29,766 bases of DNA from Entamoeba invadens IP1 (Eukaryota; Evosea; Mastigamoebida; Endamoebidae), in NCBI RefSeq assembly GCF_000330505.1, contig NW_004191835.1:223390-253155 (forward strand), written 5' to 3'. A program made the position numbers and the translations under genes. Positions 1 to 10,588 of this stretch are shown here, piece by piece. The stretch's first letter is position 1. The number at the start of each line of letters is the position of its first letter. A model generated the notes under the pieces. That model did not search any database. It worked only from the letters and a program-made list of their open reading frames with translations, and was not told the origin of the DNA.

Positions 1-597
1 TTACCTAATGCCCGATGTTTAGACAAAAATGAAGCTATTTTTTGTCCACCAGATAACGTTTGAGACCAGATAACGTTAAAAGACTGACTCTAGTCGATGG
101 ATTATTTAAATAAAAACTATATAAAGGATATAAACTGTTTAAAAATGGAACTCAATAATTAGTTTTGACATTGTTATGTATATGCCAAATACGCCAAAAA
201 ACGGGTTTTACTTGTACAATGGGAATATAAGTTCTTTTTAAAACAAAATACGAATATTCTTAATTTCCCGGTTGGTTGCGAAATTTGTTAATTAAAAAAA
301 GTTGGGCACAAATAAGTGCACAAATTGAATGGTCTGTTTTTAGTTTTTATTACATTGAAAATAATTCATGAAATAAGAACAAAATAGACTGGATTTAATA
401 ATGTGTCATAATATCAATAATAATATATTTATTTTTAGTAATAAAAACTAATAATATAATATAATTTATTAATAAAATTTATGTTTAAAAAGCAAAATGA
501 AATAAAAAAAACATAAAAAACGATTTTGTTTTTTTTGTTTTAAATAGATTATTATATTTTTTTACAACAGAGGTGTTTTTTTAATTATAAAACTGAG
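1..597. other. AT-rich gene-free spacer
   Basis: No credible coding region is visible. The 13-base motif accagataacgtt occurs twice in direct orientation (48-60 and 65-77). The extreme left end (about 1-21) partly matches, in inverted orientation, a stretch at about 701-720, so a degenerate inverted-repeat element of about 720 bp may start at or before the window edge. The remainder is A/T runs. Confidence 0.5.
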
Positions 598-617
598 TCA
601 TGCCTCGGAAAAATTTG
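598..617 (+). repeat. Left arm of long-range 20-bp inverted repeat
   Basis: The sequence tcatgcctcggaaaaatttg here is the exact reverse complement of 5002-5021. It is moderately GC-rich for this setting, so a chance match is unlikely. It may mark the end of a 4.4-kb inserted block. Inward extension of the match is poor, so these would be short terminal repeats. I see no transposase inside. Confidence 0.6.
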
Positions 618-776
618 CTTTTCAAGAAAAAAAGACTGAAGATGCTGTTTTTTGCGGCAAAAAAATCGTCTTTGGTAAAGCCATTTTTAAAAATACGAAA
701 ATAAACGGGACATTAGGTTATATTGAATTGTGATTCCAGAAGATTCAATAATTTTTATCAAATTGTTTTAGATAAA

Positions 777-1095
777 TTAACAATTTATAAATATTTATCG
801 ATTTTTTATGTTTTATTAGCACAATAAAAAAACATAATATAAATTAACGAAAAGATAAATTTAACATATGAATTTTATTAACATATTTTCTTGTATAATT
901 AACACACCGAAAAAATAAAATTAATTAACGAAAAAAATAATTAACAATTTAAAAATATTAATCGATTTTTCTTGTCAAATTAACACAGCGAAAATTTACA
1001 AATAATTTAACGCAATCAAAATTAACATCTTACTATTATTAACGTTTTTACATGTTAAATTAACAAACTAAAATGTAAATAATTAACGATAATTC
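777..1095 (+). repeat. Degenerate ~82-bp tandem repeat, about four units
   Basis: Four units begin with ttaaca at 777, 861, 941 and 1022, spaced 84, 80 and 81 bases. Each has the same order of landmarks: ttaaca, an AT core with atcgattttt or a variant, a ttgt/atgt step, an attaacacaNcgaaaa-like block, and a closing attaacga-like block. Units 1 and 3 are the most alike. The array is diverged, so it is an old minisatellite-like duplication. Confidence 0.6.
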
Positions 1096-2169
1096 AATAA
1101 AAAATGTGTATTTCAAATAAATTACATTGTACAATATCTGTTTGTAATTACAAACATTTATTTGTAATTATTAATTAAATATTTTATTTGTTACAGAATC
1201 GACGGAGTAAAATATTTAAAACCACAATTAAACAAACATTATTTGATAATTAAACAATAACGTTTCATTGAAATTATATTTCAAAGAATGACTTGTTATA
1301 AATATTTATTTTATTATAAATTATAAACATAAAAAATGAATAAAATGATGTCATGTGCATGATCAACATATAAGACTATGGTCATTTTTCAACATGGAAT
1401 AAAAATTGCATCACAATTAACAACATTTTTTATAATGATAAATCATTTGTGTTAGAAAAAAAAACTATTATTTTAAACTTTTCAATATATCTTTCAACCT
1501 GTTTATAATTTTGTTGATACTTATTAATGTACAACATAATTGTTTTAGTATTGTATATTTAATTCTGAATTATATTGTTAAAATAAATGTATTGAAAAAT
1601 GTATAGCATTGGTCATTCAACGTGCCAAACAATGACGATATAAGCAGTTGATTTGTCTGGAAAAAATACATTTTAACAAACAGTTAGTTAATAATGACAT
1701 CAATAAAAAACATGATTATAACTTCTTTTGTATTTTAATGAACAACAAAAACACCAAATTGAAAAATATAAAACATTGTAACGGTCCATTTGTTTCAAAT
1801 CATAAACCAATAGAAGTTTACGCTTTACTTTGTTTAAACATCAAAAACACAACTAATAAATTTAATTATCATTATATGGACTAGTAATATTTATATAAGG
1901 TACAACAAATTGTGTATTAATATATCATTTAAAACTAGCTTATATTTTACATATATATACGTTGAAATCAATAAACACGAAAATGTGACTTTTATGTATT
2001 TTAACTTGAATTTTGTAAAAAATATTTTGACATTTAAACAAAAGTGGGTAAATTCATTACTGATTCAACTTCAATACATATTTGTTGTTTAAAAACATTT
2101 CGTTGACAAAATATCAACAACAATATTGAAATATGTTAACAAAAAATACACAACTATAGTTTTTAATTC
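1096..2169. other. AT-rich spacer without supported gene
   Basis: Two short open stretches exist (around 1650-1884 and 1910-2092), but neither opens with ATG and neither has a recognisable protein pattern. No RNA gene or clear structure was seen. The right part (about 2090-2169) may be a diffuse edge of the dispersed repeat that follows. Confidence 0.4.
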
Positions 2170-2865
2170 ATGTTAATTCTTAGACTACTAAAAATGATTT
2201 TAATGTCTTATGTACACGTTTAAGTGAGTCGCAAGTAAAATCCTAAAATTTGTGTAAACTGTGATAGTTTTTTCATTTTACTGTTATCTTTTAAACTTTT
2301 AGTTTTATGTTACATTTTTACACATCGTAAAGTTACCACTTTTAATATTTTAGGCTGTTTTTAAATCACCAGTGTAGCAATAAACGGCAAAACCCAATAC
2401 ATCAACTGTTGTTATCAAATTAATGATAATTGCTAATTAACAAATGCTCCCATTTTAATTAATCATAATAGTTGTAGTATTATCAAAATATACATGTTCA
2501 CTTTTTGTGTTGTAATATAAATAATAACTAAACGATTGTTAAAAAATTATTTGGATTAATATCTCGCTTGCACATCATTTTCAACAAAAAACTGTTGAAT
2601 GAAAATTGAGGATATGGAAGTGATTGCACAATGAAATTATTAACAATTGTTTATATTTGATTTTTCTTTGTATTAACAAATCGTCAATGCAAACACTTAT
2701 AATTACAATTAATAATTGAAAAGAACAATATCATTAACAGTCATTATTCATTCAAAAATTTAATTATACAATTACACTTGTATTAACAAATATGTATATC
2801 TATTATTAATATATTTAAACGTTTAACTGTGTTGATAACTTTGTTATGTGAATAATTGGAAACAC
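2170..2865 (-). repeat. Dispersed ~650-bp repeat, copy 1 (inverted)
   Basis: The reverse complement aligns colinearly with 7010-7690 and 29105-29766. Shared landmarks, in order on the minus strand, are acaaagttatcaacaca, aatgactgttaatga, atttcattgtg, aaaacagcctaaa, aagataacagtaaaat and a final tgcgactcactt block. The copies differ by many substitutions and small indels, so it is an old family. No open reading frame is conserved between copies, which suggests a non-coding, non-autonomous repeat. Confidence 0.65.
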
Positions 2866-3436
2866 CTTTTTACTAAAAGTTAATAAATGTATAATTATTC
2901 AAAGTAAATTTTAATGATATCAAAATATAAATCAAAAAATAACAGAAATGATCAATTGAAATATTTAATTTCGATTTGATTATAACTGTATATATTGTTA
3001 ATCGTATGTGTATTAACGTAAAACAGACTATTTTAAAATTATATAAATATAAAACTTGCAAACTTTTTTATTGTTAAAAGTTTGGCATCAAACATAAACT
3101 GTTAGATTCGAATATAATTAATATGATTTATTTTTACAACAAATTTTTATTATTGAAAATGTGTATATATGTATTAATAAGTATGTTATATGAACTGAAT
3201 ATCTGGACTACTAATAGGTTATAAACCATTATTGATTAAATATTAATTATTGGATTTTAAAAAAACAATAAAGAAAATATAAATGATGTGATTGTTTTGA
3301 AATTGATAATTGATATCTGATGTGCCTGTTTAGTTTATTAATAAATCATTTTTTGTTTATCAACTACAATAACTTTTAGATATATGAAATTTTATAAAAC
3401 TTGTAACAACTCGAATATTTTAAAAAGAAAGAAAAA

Positions 3437-3748
3437 ATGCAACCAACAGTCAAGAAATTACTTTTATTTTGTTATTTAATTTTATATATTACAACAACAC
3501 CTGGAATTCAATTATGTTACGTCAAACTATTTAATCGGGCTTACATGATACTGAGAATTTACATTTCTGAACTGTCTCATCTTTTCTTTTTTGGTTTCGT
3601 GTTATTGGTAATTCAGTTAGTGTTTATTTTCAGATTATGCCTTTTTGTAACAAAATGTTTAATACAATGTTTTAAATGTATTTTTGACAGATATTCCATA
3701 ATATTACTTGTAAAAGAGGATCAATGTCATTGTTTGCATCCACAATAG
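3437..3748 (+). CDS. Possible small hydrophobic membrane protein (103 aa)
   Basis: I do not recognise this ORF. It opens with ATG after an A-rich leader, as other genes here do. It encodes a hydrophobic N-terminus (roughly residues 7-20) resembling a signal or anchor segment. A second long hydrophobic stretch follows (about 47-72, with several Phe, Leu and Val), then a short cysteine-containing tail. It lies alone inside the repeat-rich left block, far from other genes. Its local base composition is slightly less AT-extreme than the surrounding spacer, which mildly supports coding. It could equally be a chance ORF, since AT-rich DNA readily yields Phe/Leu/Ile-rich frames. Confidence 0.35.
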   Translation: MQPTVKKLLLFCYLILYITTTPGIQLCYVKLFNRAYMILRIYISELSHLFFFGFVLLVIQLVFIFRLCLFVTKCLIQCFKCIFDRYSIILLVKEDQCHCLHPQ

Positions 3749-5001
3749 TCATTAAGATTATAAGTTTAAAAAATCACATATCAATTACAAGTGTATGTTT
3801 CAAGAAATTACATTAACAGTTTTTAGTCTACAATTATAAAGCAAATATATACTCTGAAATACCACATACAAATAATACAGCTACGACTATTGTGTTGATA
3901 ACGGGTTATTAATAACAAATTTTTGTTGCATGTTTGATGAAATTTCAATTATTAAATTGATAACAAAATAATAATTTAATAAGTTATTATAGATATTTTA
4001 TTAAATAAAACTATAATAATTTTATAATAAATTATTATTTAATTAAACTATAAAAATATAAAATAATTAATTATAACAATTATTGTTACAAACTTATAGT
4101 TAAGTTATTATTAATTTTAATAATAAATAAAAATAAAATCCCATAATGTTATTTTTAAATAGTAATTCATTTAATAACACAATGAAAACACAGTAATAAA
4201 ATAATTGAAGTGTTCTTAAGGTGTGTTTGGTTAAAAACATTTTTCTTCATGTCAATAATTAATAATTAAAATTGTTAATAAAAAATATTATAATTTGTTA
4301 TAAAATGTATATAAATACAAATTAAATAAATAATTTAATACATGTCAAGAATGTTCACATAAACTAAAGAATAAATAAAATTTAATTGTAATAATGGTAA
4401 CTATTATAATTAAATGATTGGTTCTAATTACTATTTTATTATACTATTCTAATTTATTTAACATTATTTTATTTGAATTTGTATATTATTCAATTATATC
4501 AAAATGATTAAATTTATTATACTTTTAGTTTTTTTGTTAATTTTATTTAAAAAATTATGTTCAAAATGAATTATTAATTTATGGATTAATAATAATTTAT
4601 TAATAGTTTAATTGTTATTTGGGTTTATTTGTGACTTTATTTTACTATTAATATTTCGTTGTTATTAATTTTTTATATAGTTTTTATAAATGTAAATATT
4701 TGTTTTTAGAAAATGTTATTTGAATGTTTTGACAAAATGTACTATTTCTTAATATATTATTTATTACATAATTTAATACATAAATTCATTGTCGTAAATT
4801 AAACATTAGTTAAGATATCGTTAATTTTATTATATTGTTATAATAATTTTGTATAATTTATTATATCATGTATATACTATAACAATTAACCAGTTGTTAA
4901 TAGTTTAAATACTAGACGTTTTTACTATTGTTCTATAATAGGGAGTAACCATGAGGTGAGTTTTATTTTAATTTGCCAAAAAATATTTTAGTGCAAAAAA
5001 A
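3749..5001. other. Very AT-rich spacer
   Basis: No gene is supported. The stretch is dominated by TTAAT/ATAAT runs with many local inverted repeats. A 26-base run containing ttattattaattttaataa (from about 4097) recurs near 25646; because it is low complexity and self-complementary, this is weak evidence of relationship. About 4920-5001 becomes less AT-rich as it approaches the inverted-repeat arm. Confidence 0.4.
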
Positions 5002-5021
5002 CAAATTTTTCCGAGGCATGA
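5002..5021 (-). repeat. Right arm of long-range 20-bp inverted repeat
   Basis: This is the exact reverse complement of 598-617. It lies about 105 bases beyond the 3' end of the RNase T2 gene, which reads toward it. If the pair bounds an inserted element, that element spans 598-5021. A clean target-site duplication is not obvious at either edge. Confidence 0.6.
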
Positions 5022-5126
5022 ATTAAATGAATATTGTTAATAAAATAACCAATTAATAAATTACAAGATGTACTATTAACTATTATTAAATTAAACTATA
5101 TTAATTTGATAATATAATATAATAAT

Positions 5127-6413
5127 TTAATACTCACAATTGTTCCGAAATGCAGTTTTGGGGTCAAGCAGATATTCAGGAAATTTTTTAAATTGTACAA
5201 AATCGTCACATTTTCTCCCTTCCTTCCTCTCCATATTAGGCGGACATTTTCTTAGCGTTGGATTAAATTTGTTTTTAGTGGCATCACAGCAAAAACGAAT
5301 TTCATCCACTGAATTGCTTTCAACGCAATTAAAGACTGGTTCAACGCCAAATTTGTTTTTTATAACTTTTTTTAATTCACTTCTTTGATACATCTTCTCA
5401 GTCTCCACTTTCAATTTACTCTCTTGCAAAAATTTCCAAAAATCGATGTTGTTATACAAATTCAGTGCTGTTTGAATGTAATCAAAATGTCCATTTTCTC
5501 CTCCATACACACTCGAAGAACAAGTCCCATGTTTGTCCCATTGATACATCAAATTTCTACAGCGAGTAGTTGACATCCAACTATTTAAAACCTCTTGTTT
5601 AAGTTCCTCTCTCTCTAACATTCTTTTTTCAATTTCTCTGTCTGATATTGGATAAATACAACAGACCATATCTCGACTGTTTTCATATTGAGGCCAAAAT
5701 CCATGTAGAAAGAATTTTTCTTTTACATTTTGTGTGCCAAGCGGCAATGAGCACACCTCTTTACTGCATTTGTCTCCGGGCCAATACTCAACTAAAACAA
5801 GCAGTTCAAGTCGTTTTGATGTTGGTTGGTAATATTTACACATTTGATAATCTTTTAATTTATAAAAATTTGAAGTTGGCCATTGTATGGGAGTAACGAC
5901 CTTCTTAGGACTCGTTTCTGGTGATTCACTTTGATGAATTTCAGGAAAGAGTTCTTCACGTAAAATCCGTTTTTCTTTTTGTTTTTCACGAAACTGGCTT
6001 TTATCGTAATTTGTTAATACTGGTTTGTAAGGTTCCCTAAATTTTGGTTTTACATCAAATTGAGTTTTTGGTCGAACAATTTGTTCTTCTTGTTGTGTTG
6101 GTTGAGGAGTTGATGGTTTATGTTTTTTGATGTGTTTAACTGGCTGTTGTGTTGTTTTGGGTCTTACAATTTGAGACTCTTTCGACTCTGTTTTCGGTGA
6201 AAAGGGTGGTTTTGTTTCAATTGGAGTTTTGGATTGCTCGGACTTTGTTTTGCGTTTTCCTTTCTTTGATACAACAACTGTAAAACCCGACTCTTCTTCT
6301 TTTGGCAAAGTTTCTTCAAGGGAGGAAAGACTTGGAAATGTTTTTTGATCTTCTGAGGATTTATCCGGTTGAGCAAAAGTAAGATTGAGTATCAAGAAAA
6401 ACTGAAAAAACAT
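5127..6413 (-). CDS. RNase T2 family ribonuclease with long charged N-terminal region
   Basis: This encodes a 428-residue secreted ribonuclease of the T2 (acid endoribonuclease) family, which cleaves single-stranded RNA through a 2',3'-cyclic phosphate. Residues 1-15 are a hydrophobic signal peptide ending near LTFAQ. Residues about 16-175 are low-complexity, rich in Lys, Glu, Pro, Thr and Gln, with QIVRPKT occurring twice (81-87 and 111-117). The catalytic domain fills about 183-428. Its first active-site box is FFLHGFWPQ (234-242, His237) and its second is WDKHGTC (292-298, Lys294, His295), with cysteines spaced for disulfides. Ordinary family members lack such a long N-terminal insert. The position usually held by catalytic Glu, four residues before the second His, is Gln291. 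The gene stands alone and starts at the ATG directly before the signal peptide. The family assignment is secure; activity is less certain. Confidence 0.9.
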   Translation of the reverse strand: MFFQFFLILNLTFAQPDKSSEDQKTFPSLSSLEETLPKEEESGFTVVVSKKGKRKTKSEQSKTPIETKPPFSPKTESKESQIVRPKTTQQPVKHIKKHKPSTPQPTQQEEQIVRPKTQFDVKPKFREPYKPVLTNYDKSQFREKQKEKRILREELFPEIHQSESPETSPKKVVTPIQWPTSNFYKLKDYQMCKYYQPTSKRLELLVLVEYWPGDKCSKEVCSLPLGTQNVKEKFFLHGFWPQYENSRDMVCCIYPISDREIEKRMLEREELKQEVLNSWMSTTRCRNLMYQWDKHGTCSSSVYGGENGHFDYIQTALNLYNNIDFWKFLQESKLKVETEKMYQRSELKKVIKNKFGVEPVFNCVESNSVDEIRFCCDATKNKFNPTLRKCPPNMERKEGRKCDDFVQFKKFPEYLLDPKTAFRNNCEY

Positions 6414-7009
6414 GAAAATAAAGTTTTGACTTAAACTTTAAGTCAAATGTTTACAAATAATGTTTATTATTTTTCGACTTTTAAAAATTACTGTTTATTT
6501 TTTTCGATACACTTTGTGTTGATATAAGTCTTTATAACAACAAAAATCACTTATTTTCATAAAACATTAAATTTTTATTTAAATGATTTGTTTTTTGAGT
6601 AATGAATATAACTATTGTATAGTTTATTTTTTAGTTTAAAATAGATAAAATTAACATATTTTCAAACAATAGTTATAAAGATATTTAATTATTATAAATA
6701 GATATTTACCATTGAAAAAATGGTCTTATCATTATACTTTTAACATTCAAAACAATTTTATATGTTACTGGATTAATTGCTTCTGTGTTTTAACTTTTTT
6801 AAAGAAGGGAAAACGAATTTTAGGGTCACCAAGTACATACAGAAAAACTTGTGAATAAAATACACATAAAATGAAAGAAAGTGATAAACATTTTTTATAT
6901 CAAATACCATTTCAACTTGATAGTTTATTCAAAATTTCACATTTTTATTAATTAAAAAATTAAAGAGTAAAAGTTAACTTTTAAAAAACAGTGTTTTTAA
7001 TAATTTATA
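6414..7009. other. Intergenic spacer upstream of RNase T2 gene
   Basis: AT-rich spacer between the RNase T2 start and the second dispersed-repeat copy. It should contain the RNase promoter on the minus strand, but I could not identify an Entamoeba core promoter motif with confidence. A somewhat less AT-rich patch near 6800-6850 has no coding signal. Confidence 0.35.
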
Positions 7010-7690
7010 AAACAAAATTATCAACATAATTAAACGCTTAATTAAATAAATAACAGATATACATTATTGTTAGTACAAATGTAATTTTTAAATGTAATTT
7101 ACGGTTGAATAATGACTGTTAATGACATTGTTATTTTCAAATATCAATTGAAACTTTTGTTCAATTGGTTTAACATTTTGTTGAAACAAAAAAACAAATA
7201 TAAACGATTGTAATTTATTTCATTGTGTAACTGCGTCTATGTTCATAATTATCATTAAACTTTTTTTTGTTGATAATTACATTTAAACTAGTTGTTATAT
7301 ACAATTATTGTTCTTAACTGTCGTTTTATTATTTTAAATATTTCAACACACAATAATGAACATGTGTATTTTTATAACACCACAACATTTATGATCAATT
7401 TTAATAGAGACATTGATTAATATCAATTTTCAATAATTTAATAATAACACTTAATGTATTGGATTTTACTGTTTATTACTATACTTTCATTTTGAAAACA
7501 GCCCAAACAATAAAAAGTGGCAACTTTTAAGTGTGTTAACACGTAACATCAAACAAAAACTTTAAAAGATAACACTAAAATATAAAAATATCACAATCCA
7601 CAACAATTTTGGTTTCCAACTTGAGGCTCATATGTATGTTTACGTTAGATATTTAAAATCGATTTCCCAATAGTTAAAAAATTAAATTAC
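7010..7690 (+). repeat. Dispersed ~650-bp repeat, copy 2
   Basis: This stretch aligns with 29105-29766 in the same orientation and with the reverse complement of 2170-2865. Strong shared blocks include aatgactgttaatgacattg (from 7111), cacaacatttatgat (from 7381), aaaacagccc (from 7496) and aagataacactaaaat (from 7566). No conserved ORF is present. It sits directly upstream of the TLDc gene, so its right end may contribute to that gene's 5' region. Confidence 0.65.
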
Positions 7691-8041
7691 TCTTTATCTC
7701 TAAACAAATGACATTAATATGATACACGTGCAATTATAAAAAAATAAACATTTTTATTATTTTAAATAGTTCTCTTGTTATTGTTTAATTCTTCTTGAAT
7801 AAAAAAACGAATAAAAAACTAACCCAACTTTTTTAAAATTACTCATAATAAGTGTTTATTTTTAATCATTTTCAAGATTTCATATAACTATAAATCTGAA
7901 TAAGTTTTTTCTTGAATTCAGAACATATTTTTGTTTATTTAAAATAATAAAAAAAGATTTTTATATTTATTTTTTTATTTTTAAATAAAAATCATTTGTA
8001 ATCTTTATTTTTATCATTATAAAAAACTAAAAAAACAAAAA
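7691..8041. other. Spacer upstream of TLDc gene
   Basis: AT-rich, non-coding. The last 30 bases form the A-rich leader (ataaaaaactaaaaaaac) typical of short Entamoeba 5' UTRs before the ATG at 8042. Confidence 0.4.
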
Positions 8042-9040
8042 ATGGAAGAAAATATGAAAACCCTTTTAACACTCTGCACAAACACAACAAAAGCGATTAC
8101 AGATTTTCAAAAATTCAAATTGGAATACGACTTTGTTGACAACAAGTCACTTGACATCACACAACGCATTGAAAATGCAGATGGGTACTTTGACAAACTT
8201 GATGAGATATTTGAGAGAAAGAAGAACATCACATCATCACTTAATACAATCGTTACAAGGTTGGACAACATGTCAACCAAAATCAAAAGTGAGATGAATT
8301 TGTATTCCACACAAAATAACAACGAAAAGATGTATGAAATATGCAATCTCAGAACCACACTTATTGAAGAAAAATGCGATTTGGAGATAAAACAACACCA
8401 AGATGAAATCAATAGAATTGCTCAAACAAAGAAAAATATGACTGATGAAATAAAAAACTCGGGCAAATTCGTCAATTCAAAAAAACAACACGACGAAGAA
8501 CAAGAGCGAGTGAAAAGAGAACATATTACACTTGAAGAGGAAAGGGGTCTTGAGAGAATAACAGGAACAAAGATTGGGAGTGTTGTGTTTGACTCAAATA
8601 AAGACGACTGGTCACAAAACACGTCGGTATTCGATGCTAAAATTGGGAACAGAAGCAATTTATGCTTTTTGGTAGAAGACACAATTCACAACAAGTTCGG
8701 GGGCATATTAACTGGCAATATCAATGATGTTGGCAATAACAGTTCATACATATTTTCGCTTGTGAGAAACGGTACTTTGAATACAAAAAAGTTTGGGAAG
8801 AGTAGTAATGATCTTAAAAATGAATTTTTCCTTTATTCTCAAGACAGTTTTGCACTTTTTGGATTTGGTAGTGGTCTTCGGTACAGTTATGGTTGCCAAA
8901 CTGTTGGTGATATACGTTTGTTTAAGAAAGGTATTGATAAAAGTCATTGCAAACCCAATAGTTTTACAGCAAAACCGAAAGAGTTAACGGATGATTACAG
9001 TTTTACATTAAAGAGTTTTATTGTTTTTCAACTCATTTGA
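8042..9040 (+). CDS. Coiled-coil TLDc domain protein
   Basis: A 332-residue cytosolic-type protein with no signal peptide or membrane helix. Residues about 1-170 are charged and heptad-like, predicting a long coiled coil. Residues about 174-332 match the TLDc domain as seen in Entamoeba: KIGSVVFDSNKDDW, then a core ending NKFGGILTGNI, a FFLYSQDSFALFGFGSG stretch, and a C-terminal FIVFQLI strand. TLDc proteins in other eukaryotes are linked to oxidative-stress resistance and V-ATPase regulation. Entamoeba has expanded coiled-coil/TLDc proteins whose roles are mostly unknown. The start is the first ATG, after an A-rich leader. Domain identification rests on pattern recognition. I infer a scaffold or regulatory role rather than catalysis. 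Confidence 0.8.
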   Translation: MEENMKTLLTLCTNTTKAITDFQKFKLEYDFVDNKSLDITQRIENADGYFDKLDEIFERKKNITSSLNTIVTRLDNMSTKIKSEMNLYSTQNNNEKMYEICNLRTTLIEEKCDLEIKQHQDEINRIAQTKKNMTDEIKNSGKFVNSKKQHDEEQERVKREHITLEEERGLERITGTKIGSVVFDSNKDDWSQNTSVFDAKIGNRSNLCFLVEDTIHNKFGGILTGNINDVGNNSSYIFSLVRNGTLNTKKFGKSSNDLKNEFFLYSQDSFALFGFGSGLRYSYGCQTVGDIRLFKKGIDKSHCKPNSFTAKPKELTDDYSFTLKSFIVFQLI

Positions 9041-9834
9041 TTTACTTTATACTCATCATTGTTTTCTGTTATTATTGTAAGAGTTAATGTGAACAAGAGT
9101 TTTAAAAAAAATATAAACAAAAAGTAGAGTCTTGTTTTGTATAAAATACTATTTTTTTAAAATGAAAAAGTAAGCTTCAGAGATAAGATCAAATACCAAA
9201 AACAACAATTTTTATTCAATTTATGTCAATAATAACGAACACAATGATAACACGTAATTGTATTTCAAACAAAAAACACTTAAAAAAATCTATTAATGTA
9301 AGCCATACTAAATTCTGTGATGTGTGATAATTGATTATTCATAAAACATTTAAAAAAAACATTTTAATGTTTGTAAAAAAAATAATCAACAAAAATCAAA
9401 TAAAAAGATTCCAACTATTAAAAAGATCAATTATTACATTCTTTATTTTAGAATACTAGCTCTAATTTAGTTTAATTAATTGTAAACAATACTATACATT
9501 GAAAAAAATAATTAAATTAAAAATAACCAATAAAGTAACTTAATTAATTAAACAGAAAAAAACATATAAATTATAATACTAAATAGTATAATCTAATTTG
9601 AAAACTTCAACAAAGTATTTAAAAAAAGAAAAATGAAACTTCTTTTGACGAAACAATGACTCAACAAACAATATGTTTGAAAAAAAAAGATTTGTTTTGT
9701 ATTCAAACGGACTTATTTTTAATAGTGGGTCAGCAAATATGTTATTAATGATTACTATAATTAATTCAAACAAATGAAGTATATTATGATGTATTCAATA
9801 ACGTTTTTAACATTTGAATCTAACAAAAATCAAA
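9041..9834. other. Intergenic spacer
   Basis: AT-rich sequence without a supported gene. A minus-strand open stretch at 9579-9773 lacks an ATG start and a recognisable pattern. No structured RNA was found. Confidence 0.4.
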
Positions 9835-10588
9835 ATGTCGTTTGGTGTATTTCAGCAAAAGGATAAAATGTTTAACATCACGTGTTTCCCAAGGTACCAA
9901 TACAAATTCCGATTTATTATTTGTTCAGTCAAGTGGGTTCTGCAAGACTGTATGTTTATGGCTCATGTAGGGTTTTTACCAGTTTTTTGGCGAGACTCTT
10001 CCGGATGAAAAATCCATGATTGAAACCAATGAATTTGTTATTACAAATTATAAAGGTTGCTATGCAGTTGTAAATCAATATGTAATTAAGCAGCATGACT
10101 GGAATTTATATGCTAATTACATCGAAGATGGATATTTAAATGTTCATATGTTTTATTTAATTATCATAATTAATGGAAATATTTCGCAGCTGCCCGAGTT
10201 GGAATGGTATTATGAAAGTATATTGAAACCGTCATTCAATACACTTCCACTTACCCCCATTTTAATTATTGGCGGAATAATTAAACGTGTGATTGATTAT
10301 CCATATTCACCCTATTTCCACAAACATGCATTGGTTATAGATCTTGAAGTCAAAGATGAAACATTTAAATTGGTTGTGGATTATGCAAAAAGCAAATTTC
10401 TACAATTGGAAGAGAATGTGTTTTATTTATTTAGGGACGTTGAATTCAATTATAATGATGGCATTATATATTTGAAAAACAGTTCGATTTGTTTGAGATG
10501 CCAAAGGGGAGACACTGTCATAGATGAAGTAAAAACGTACGATTCAAAATCCAATAACAATAAGGTTGTTATATCTTTCAAATTATAA
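9835..10588 (+). pseudogene. Decayed gene, possibly BTB/POZ-type
   Basis: A reading frame from ATG 9835 encodes about 57 residues and stops at 10006. A second frame stays open from 9971 to the stop at 10588, about 205 codons, and carries protein-like sequence before its first ATG at 10016 (GFYQFFGETLPDEKSMIETN). The same second frame further upstream (about 9893-9937) reads GTNTNSDLLFVQSSG, and the third frame at 9937-9975 reads SARLYVYGSCRVF. Together these resemble a BTB core: an SD..F strand, a His/Tyr turn, then an F..FF..ETLPDE helix. That implies several frameshifts plus a TAG at 9968. No consensus GTTTGT intron donor explains it. The C-terminal 190 codons remain intact, so decay is probably recent. 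The BTB assignment is tentative. Confidence 0.45.

Noticed and set aside
1648..1884. 78-codon plus-strand ORF
   Set aside because: It opens at TTG, not ATG; the first ATG lies deep inside and the composition is that of spacer DNA.
1910..2092. 60-codon plus-strand ORF
   Set aside because: TTG start, AT-driven residue content and no protein pattern.
9579..9773. 64-codon minus-strand ORF
   Set aside because: No ATG start, and Phe/Ile/Asn richness as expected from AT-rich DNA.
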